Shown in pieces: positions 20,662-23,543 of a DNA stretch of 23,543 bases; the first letter of the stretch is position 1, and each line of letters begins with the position of its first letter. Where the stretch lies: assembly GCA_937881255.1 (NCBI GenBank), contig CALGFH010000415.1, positions 1-23,543 of the forward strand. Direction: 5' to 3'. The DNA comes from an uncultured Actinomycetes bacterium. GTDB lineage: Bacteria > Actinomycetota > CALGFH01. The notes under the pieces are model-generated. The model worked only from the letters and a program-made list of their open reading frames with translations. It ran no database searches and was not told where the DNA came from. A program made the position numbers and the translations under genes.

Positions 20662-21996
20662 GGTCGTGAGGCGCAGAGTGGGCGGGTTGGAGTCACCGCC
20701 TTCGACTACGGTGACCCACCGAGCGCGGGATGGCTCGCCGCCTGCGCGGCCGCGTTGCTCCTGAGCACGCTTGCGCCCGGTGTCGCGACGGCGGCCCCGG
20801 CGGCAACCACGACATCGGCCGATGACCCGACGGTCATCACGGACTGGAACGCGCTCGCCATGACCACCCTGGCCGGCGACACCACCAAGCAGGGGCCCGA
20901 GACCGCCCTGTACATGGGGTTCGTCCAGGCCGCCGTCTACAACGCCGTGGTCGGCATCGAGGGCCGGTACGCCCCGTACCGCTTCCATGCCCGCGCGCCC
21001 CGCGGCGCCTCCGCCCAGGCGGCTGCGGTGGCGGCCGCCCACAAGGTCCTGGTGACCTACTCGCCGTATGCCCAGGCCACCCTGGACACCGCCCGTGCCG
21101 CGTCGCTGGCCCAGATTCCTGACGGCAAGGCCAAGACCCGGGGCATCTCCTTCGGCACCCACGCCGCCGAGCATCTCGTCAAGCTGCGCGCCCACGACGG
21201 ACGCAACGCCGCCATCGAGTTCACCCAACCACCGGCACCGGGCGTCTGGCGGCCCACACCGCCGGGGATGGCCCCGATGGTCCACCCCTGGATGGGCTTC
21301 GTCACGCCGCTGCTGGTGCACCGGGCCAGCCAGTTCGCCCCGCCGGACCCGCCGGCGCTCGCCTCGGCCCGCTCCACCCGCGATTTCGCCGAGGTCAAGG
21401 CCGTCGGCTCCGCTTCCTCAACGGTGCGGACCCCCGCCCAGACCGACACCGCCCGGTTCTACTCCGGCAACGGGGTCGTCCAGTTCAACGCCGCCCTGCG
21501 GGACCAGGTGGCAGTGCGGCACCTGGACATCGTCGAGGCCGCGCGGATGTTCGCCGCGATCGACATGAGCCTGGGGGACGCGGTCATCACGGTCTGGTAC
21601 GCCAAGTACCGGCATGGCTACTGGCGGCCGATCACCGCGATCAACCTGGCCGATACCGACGGCAACCCGGCCACGATCCCGGACCCCAGCTGGGTGCCGC
21701 TGTTCCCCTCGCCGGCGTACCCGGAATACCCCAGTGGCTATGTCTCGCTGGCCGCGGTCGCAAGCCACGGTCTGGCCGAGGTGCTCGGCACGCGGCACCT
21801 GCGGCTGACCCTCATCTCCACCGCGGTGCCCGGCGTCACCCGTCAGTACGACTCGGGGCGGGAGCTGCGCAGCGATGTCGTCGACGCCCGGATGTGGCTG
21901 GGGATCCACTTCCGCTTCGCTGACACGGCCGCCAGTGACCTGGGGGTACGGCTCGCCGACTGGACCGTCGACCACTACTTCCAGCCAGTCCGCTAG
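20656..21996 (+). CDS. Secreted vanadium-dependent haloperoxidase-like / PAP2-superfamily protein
   Basis: This protein of up to 446 residues belongs to the vanadium haloperoxidase and PAP2 phosphatase superfamily. A signal-peptide-like segment (WLAACAAALLLSTLAPGVATA) precedes the mature part. The vanadate or phosphate pocket is recognisable as KYRHGYWRPITAI (Lys317, Arg324), YPSGYVS (Ser360, Gly361) and ARMWLGIHFRF (Arg412, His418), with the same spacings as fungal vanadium chloroperoxidase. The acid-base His after PSG is replaced by Tyr362, so haloperoxidase activity is doubtful. The start is uncertain: the only in-frame start before the signal segment is a TTG at 20656 without a ribosome site, and a frameshift near 20711-20755 is possible. 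It is divergent from rmlB and convergent with the LCP gene 15 bp away. Confidence 0.82.
   Translation: MLGREAQSGRVGVTAFDYGDPPSAGWLAACAAALLLSTLAPGVATAAPAATTTSADDPTVITDWNALAMTTLAGDTTKQGPETALYMGFVQAAVYNAVVGIEGRYAPYRFHARAPRGASAQAAAVAAAHKVLVTYSPYAQATLDTARAASLAQIPDGKAKTRGISFGTHAAEHLVKLRAHDGRNAAIEFTQPPAPGVWRPTPPGMAPMVHPWMGFVTPLLVHRASQFAPPDPPALASARSTRDFAEVKAVGSASSTVRTPAQTDTARFYSGNGVVQFNAALRDQVAVRHLDIVEAARMFAAIDMSLGDAVITVWYAKYRHGYWRPITAINLADTDGNPATIPDPSWVPLFPSPAYPEYPSGYVSLAAVASHGLAEVLGTRHLRLTLISTAVPGVTRQYDSGRELRSDVVDARMWLGIHFRFADTAASDLGVRLADWTVDHYFQPVR
20707..20712 (+). promoter_or_regulatory. Candidate -10 element for the haloperoxidase-like gene
   Basis: TACGGT fits TAnnnT. Transcription would start near 20719, downstream of the TTG at 20656, and close to an ATG at 20730 in another frame. 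If real, it supports a start inside a frame-shifted N-terminus rather than at the TTG. Confidence 0.25.
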
Positions 21997-22011
21997 CCGA
22001 GGTGGGCGGCG

Positions 22012-23397
22012 TCACCGGAGCCGGAACCCCGACCCGACGGTGAGGGTCAGGCTGGCGCCGTCGGACGCCTTGACCAGCTTGACCTTGCCCCCGAGGACCG
22101 AGGCCAGCAGCCGGGCCTGGCGGGCCAGGGCCGGGGGGTAGGCCAGGGTCGAGGCCGCGCCGGTCGGGGTGGCGGCGTTGCCGGTGCCGACCACCCGGAC
22201 GCCCAGGCGGCGCAGGTCGGCGGCCGCCCGGGCCGCCGCCCCCTCGACACCGCTGCCGTTGAGGACGGTGACCGGGGTGGTGGCAAGGGAGATCCCCTTG
22301 CCGCCGGGCAGCCCGACCGGGGGCAGGGTGGCGGCGTCGCGGGCCAGGGCCCGCATCAGGATGGCCGCCTCGGGCAGCGGGTCGACGAAGGCCGCGCAGC
22401 CGGCGCAGCGTGGCGGCGAGGCGATGCTCGGGTAGACCCGCATGTCGAGCGAGCCCGGGTCGAGCTTGCGCAGCCGCCGGGCCAGGCCGATGGCCGTGCC
22501 CGTGCTCAGGGCGTCGTCGGTCTTGATGTGGTCGGTGGCGATGTCGGCCACGTCCAGCAGCTCGGGCAGGCCGGCCAGGTTGCCGCGGCCGGCCACCTCG
22601 GCCATGACCGCCCGCATGAACTCCTGCTGGCGGCCGATGCGGCCGAAGTCGGAGTCGACGTGCCGGGCCCGGACGAAGGCCAGGGCCTTGACCCCGTTCA
22701 TCTTCTGGCAGCCAGGGTCCATGTGGAGGTTGGCGAAGCTGTCGTCCAGGCGGTGGCCGCTGCGGTTGCAGAGGGTGACCCCGCCGAGGGCGTCGACCAC
22801 GTTGAGGAAGCCGGCGAAGTCGATCTCGGCGTAGTGGTTGATGGTCAGCCCGGTGGTCTCCTCCACCGTCTTCACCAGCAGGTCGGGGCCGCCGAAGGCG
22901 AAGGCGGCGTTGAGCTTGTTGGCCTTGCCGTTGACGGTGGACCGGAGGTCCCGCGGCAGCGAGACCATCACCGCCTTGTCCCGCCCCGGGCTGACGTGCA
23001 GGACCATGATGGTGTCGGTGCGCCGGCCGGCCACCTCCACCGTCTGGATCCGGCCGAGCTGGCGGCGGCTCAGGCCGGCCCGGGAGTCGGAGCCGACCAG
23101 CAGGATGTTCATCGGCCGCCCGGCCACGGCCGGGGTCAGGCCGGCCACCGGCCGCTGGCCCTTGCCGACCAGCCGGTCGGCGTAGCGGTAGGCCCAGACG
23201 GCGCCCGCCCCGGCCAGCACGACCACCAGCGTCAGCACGATGGCCAGGGTCCTGAGCAGGTTGCGGCGGCGGCGCGAGCTCATCGACCGCTTGGGCTTGC
23301 TGGGCCGGGGCCGCTGGCCGGCGGCGGCGCCCAGCGCCTCGAGGTTGGCCCACCGGTCGCTCGATCCCTGGAACGTGGTCGCCCTGCGGTCGGTCAC
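22012..23397 (-). CDS. LCP family glycopolymer transferase with LytR C-terminal domain
   Basis: This 461-residue membrane protein has a basic cytoplasmic tail (1-46), one transmembrane helix (about 48-69, LRTLAIVLTLVVVLAGAGAV) and an LCP domain with GSDSR (102-106), RRTDTIMVLHV (125-135), SLPRDLRSTV (146-155), KLNAAFAFGG (161-170), FVRARH (241-246) and DFGRIGRQQEFM (250-261). Residues about 374-458 form a LytR_C-type domain beginning TPVTVLNGSGVEG. Two cysteines (CAGC, 331-334) lie in the linker between the domains. It is thought to link glycopolymers to peptidoglycan outside the membrane. GTG 23397 has AGGAG 12 bases upstream. The frame extends to 23502, but that part overlaps the divergent promoter. 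It is the second LCP protein in the window. Confidence 0.92.
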   Translation of the reverse strand: MTDRRATTFQGSSDRWANLEALGAAAGQRPRPSKPKRSMSSRRRRNLLRTLAIVLTLVVVLAGAGAVWAYRYADRLVGKGQRPVAGLTPAVAGRPMNILLVGSDSRAGLSRRQLGRIQTVEVAGRRTDTIMVLHVSPGRDKAVMVSLPRDLRSTVNGKANKLNAAFAFGGPDLLVKTVEETTGLTINHYAEIDFAGFLNVVDALGGVTLCNRSGHRLDDSFANLHMDPGCQKMNGVKALAFVRARHVDSDFGRIGRQQEFMRAVMAEVAGRGNLAGLPELLDVADIATDHIKTDDALSTGTAIGLARRLRKLDPGSLDMRVYPSIASPPRCAGCAAFVDPLPEAAILMRALARDAATLPPVGLPGGKGISLATTPVTVLNGSGVEGAAARAAADLRRLGVRVVGTGNAATPTGAASTLAYPPALARQARLLASVLGGKVKLVKASDGASLTLTVGSGFRLR

Positions 23398-23430
23398 GGT
23401 TCGAGCGGACTCCTGTCGGAGGCGGGCAAT

Positions 23431-23459
23431 TTGGCCTAGGGATTTGAAGAGCCTAGCAT
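23431..23459 (+). promoter_or_regulatory. Candidate promoter of the rightmost gene (leaderless)
   Basis: TTGGCC (23431-23436) and TAGCAT (23454-23459) are separated by 17 bp, a good -35/-10 layout. The GTG of the rightmost gene begins 8 bases after the -10, so the mRNA would be leaderless. Two direct GCCTAG copies (23434-23439, 23451-23456) lie within it, and a minus-strand -10-like TAGGCT (23450-23455) overlaps, consistent with a divergent promoter shared with the LCP gene. Confidence 0.45.
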
Positions 23460-23467
23460 GCGCGTCC

Positions 23468-23543
23468 GTGAACACCTCGGGCGCCGCGTTCGACAGCTTC
23501 AACGTCGCCGCCGAGCGCCTGACCGGGCGCTACGGCGACAAGC
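23468..23543 (+). CDS. N-terminus of an unidentified protein (partial, 3' end outside window)
   Basis: A frame opening at GTG 23468 runs to the right edge and encodes MNTSGAAFDSFNVAAERLTG followed by RYGDK. This opening resembles the N-termini of some AMP-dependent acyl-CoA ligases (FNxAxE followed by GxGDK), but 25 residues cannot establish that. A good -35/-10 pair ends 8 bases upstream, supporting the gene and a leaderless start. It is divergent from the LCP gene. Confidence 0.5.
   Translation, partial: MNTSGAAFDSFNVAAERLTGRYGDK

Noticed and set aside
1..23543. Search for tRNA genes, insertion sequences, integrases and attachment sites
   Set aside because: No T-arm consensus with cloverleaf, no transposase motif and no flanking terminal repeats were seen by eye.

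Overview
The window is very GC-rich (about 75% in the line I counted), with third positions almost all G or C and frequent GTG and TTG starts. Wall genes include two LytR-CpsA-Psr proteins, a SpoIID/LytB protein and a PGRP-type amidase. This suggests a soil-type actinobacterium (Actinomycetota), possibly a deep-branching class. I cannot place it more precisely from sequence alone. I see no tRNA, rRNA, insertion sequence, phage gene or CRISPR array.

Left edge (1-1990): the last codons of a membrane protein, a coupled SAM methyltransferase and a small PspC protein lie on the + strand. About 580 bp without a convincing gene follow, holding two nested stem-loops. Next come a short helical protein on the minus strand and, divergent from it, an ASCH/PUA-like protein with a C-terminal winged helix.

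Core (2520-12800): nine tightly packed minus-strand genes form an ABC-transporter-dependent polysaccharide operon. In transcription order they are a methyltransferase with a C-terminal helical tail, a GT4 glycosyltransferase with an inserted domain, a second methyltransferase, the Wzm-like permease, the Wzt-like ATPase with a C-terminal glycan-binding-type domain, a GT2 glycosyltransferase with an inserted domain, and three paralogous GT4 enzymes. The likely logic is cytoplasmic chain assembly on a lipid carrier, possible capping by methylation, recognition of the cap by the Wzt C-terminal domain, and export through Wzm.

Right half (12948-23543): an LCP ligase gene diverges from the operon across an intergenic region with three 11-bp-phased direct repeats. 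It meets tail to tail a minus-strand run that reads rmlB, rmlD, an orphan MalG-type sugar permease, a secreted SpoIID/LytB protein and a large secreted amidase with a C-terminal calcium-loop repeat domain. RmlB and RmlD make dTDP-L-rhamnose, a plausible precursor for the glycosyltransferases, and the LCP proteins could anchor the glycan to peptidoglycan. Beyond rmlB lie a secreted vanadium haloperoxidase-like protein with a changed catalytic residue, a second LCP protein with a LytR C-terminal domain, and the start of a gene that runs off the window.

No complete, obviously new system stands out. The most notable points are the domain insertions in two glycosyltransferases, the likely capped-chain export logic, the phased repeats at 12868-12899, the Tyr-for-His change in the haloperoxidase, and the orphan MalG permease.
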